A stretch of DNA of 64,000 nt, taken from Pseudomonas umsongensis (GTDB taxonomy: Bacteria > Pseudomonadota > Gammaproteobacteria > Pseudomonadales > Pseudomonadaceae). The notes beneath the pieces are model-generated. The model had not been told where the DNA came from. It saw nothing but the letters and a program-made list of their open reading frames with translations, and did not search any database. The position numbers were made by a program, and so were the translations under genes. The stretch lies in assembly GCF_002236105.1 (NCBI RefSeq), contig NZ_NIWU01000001.1, positions 1,612,001 through 1,676,000 on the forward strand, in the 5' to 3' direction. Shown here one piece after another: positions 63,531 to 64,000 of the stretch. The number at the start of each line of letters is the position of its first letter. Position 1 is the stretch's first letter.

Positions 63531-64000
63531 GTACATATCCATTCCTGCGGTAACGGCCACCTAGGGTTTCGCCCTTACGGCGACTCACTTTTCCAAACGC
63601 CGAAAAGTAAGCAAAAGGCTTTGCCCCACCACTCGGTGCCTCGCTAGGGCTCGGCATGCCCTCTCTCCGGCATTGCTCCGTGGGTCGCCGCGATGGGCCA
63701 TCCATGGCCCAGCGCGGCTAAACCGGCGTCCTGCCGGTTTCCCCACTGCGCAATGCCTGCGTTCGGCCATCGTGGTTAACGGGGCACCCAAATCCAAAGC
63801 CAAAGCGAGGCGGCCTGACAGTCCTGCAATCAGGTCGGCTGTCAGGCCGCCTCCCTTTTGCGTTTGATCTTGATCTGGCTTTTGATTTTCTTGCCCCCTC
63901 GAGAGGCCGAGTGGAGGTTCTGCGCAGTGGGTAAACCGGCATGGATGCCGGTTTAGCCGCGCTGGGTCAAGGATGGCCCAGCGCGGCGGGCCCACGGAGC
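63531..64000. repeat. Composite inverted-repeat block, copy D (cut by the window end)
   Basis: It begins GTACATATCCATTCCTGCGG, the same outer arm as copy B, and includes the centre AAAGCGAGGCGGCCTGACAG...CTGTCAGGCCGCCT at 63801-63854, with only a few bases between the inner arms. The right half continues to the window edge and lacks its outer arm. A chance open frame through it on the minus strand looks like protein but is a repeat artefact. Confidence 0.85.

Noticed and set aside
63585..63995. 136-codon frame, with near-identical frames at 22324-22533 and 37225-37428
   Set aside because: The frames recur because they lie in copies of the composite repeat; they read in both orientations, lack ribosome sites and are not genes.
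1..64000. CRISPR array, prophage, integron, tRNA or rRNA genes
   Set aside because: No regularly spaced repeats with unique spacers, no phage structural or integrase genes and no tRNA-like cloverleaf were found; the short repeats are REP elements.

Overview
The window is GC-rich, densely coded chromosome from a fluorescent-group Pseudomonas. This rests on the gene content (OprD porin, PotF-type polyamine binding protein, glcDEFG, mhp genes, GbdR-like GlxA/AraC regulator) and on many REP/REPIN elements carrying the GGGAGCGAGC/GCTCGC core. No rRNA, tRNA, CRISPR array, prophage or intact insertion sequence was seen.

Layout. (1) 1-3.7 kb: the end of a polyamine-binding protein gene, then thpR, small conserved genes, a lipoprotein with a TTG start, and a tightly coupled pair of tiny genes. 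(2) 3.7-9.35 kb, minus strand: a five-gene overlapping operon for a synthase-dependent exopolysaccharide. In transcription order it encodes a zinc-ribbon/degenerate-GGDEF protein, a membrane GT2 synthase, an exported barrel-like protein, an Alg44/HlyD-like fusion protein and a sugar-nucleotide epimerase. A 0.5 kb AT-rich region precedes it. (3) 9.9-14.7 kb: LysR regulator, DHA2-type MFS exporter, exported cupin and YahK-like alcohol dehydrogenase. (4) 14.7-15.2 kb: a deletion scar joining two gene remnants. (5) 15.3-19.1 kb: a PhnD/PhnC/PhnE-type ABC importer (possibly for selenate) and an Ohr/OsmC peroxidase.

(6) 19.7-29.2 kb: a PAS protein and sigma54 activator, a large inverted-repeat block, a good -24/-12 promoter, and genes for a three-part heme-dependent N-demethylase (DmmABC-like), an APC permease and an aminoaldehyde dehydrogenase. 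This reads as an inducible pathway for an N-methylated amine. (7) 29.3-36.8 kb: a lactate/glycolate permease, glcDEFG and an exported dienelactone-hydrolase-like protein. (8) 37.7-41.6 kb: 1-Cys peroxiredoxin, Tat-exported aldo/keto reductase, NTP/NDP-exchanger-like membrane protein and a membrane-anchored hydrolase.

(9) 41.8-51.6 kb: the whole meta-cleavage route for 3-(3-hydroxyphenyl)propionate: divergent IclR regulator, mhpABCDFE, MhpT transporter and an OprD-family porin. (10) 51.9-54.1 kb: an exported protein, a cysteine-containing HTH regulator and a LysR regulator. (11) 54.2-63.4 kb: an apparently undescribed catabolic operon made of an aldehyde dehydrogenase, an M19-dipeptidase-like protein lacking half its metal site, a 27-codon ORF overlapping a BCCT transporter gene, a 570-residue protein of unknown family, an LDH2-like protein lacking its catalytic Ser-His pair and a RidA protein. 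A CAP-domain protein and a GbdR-like regulator follow. It most likely handles a betaine or other quaternary or N-substituted compound.

Four copies of a 0.5-0.7 kb composite inverted-repeat family lie at about 13, 22.5, 37 and 63.7 kb, between gene modules.
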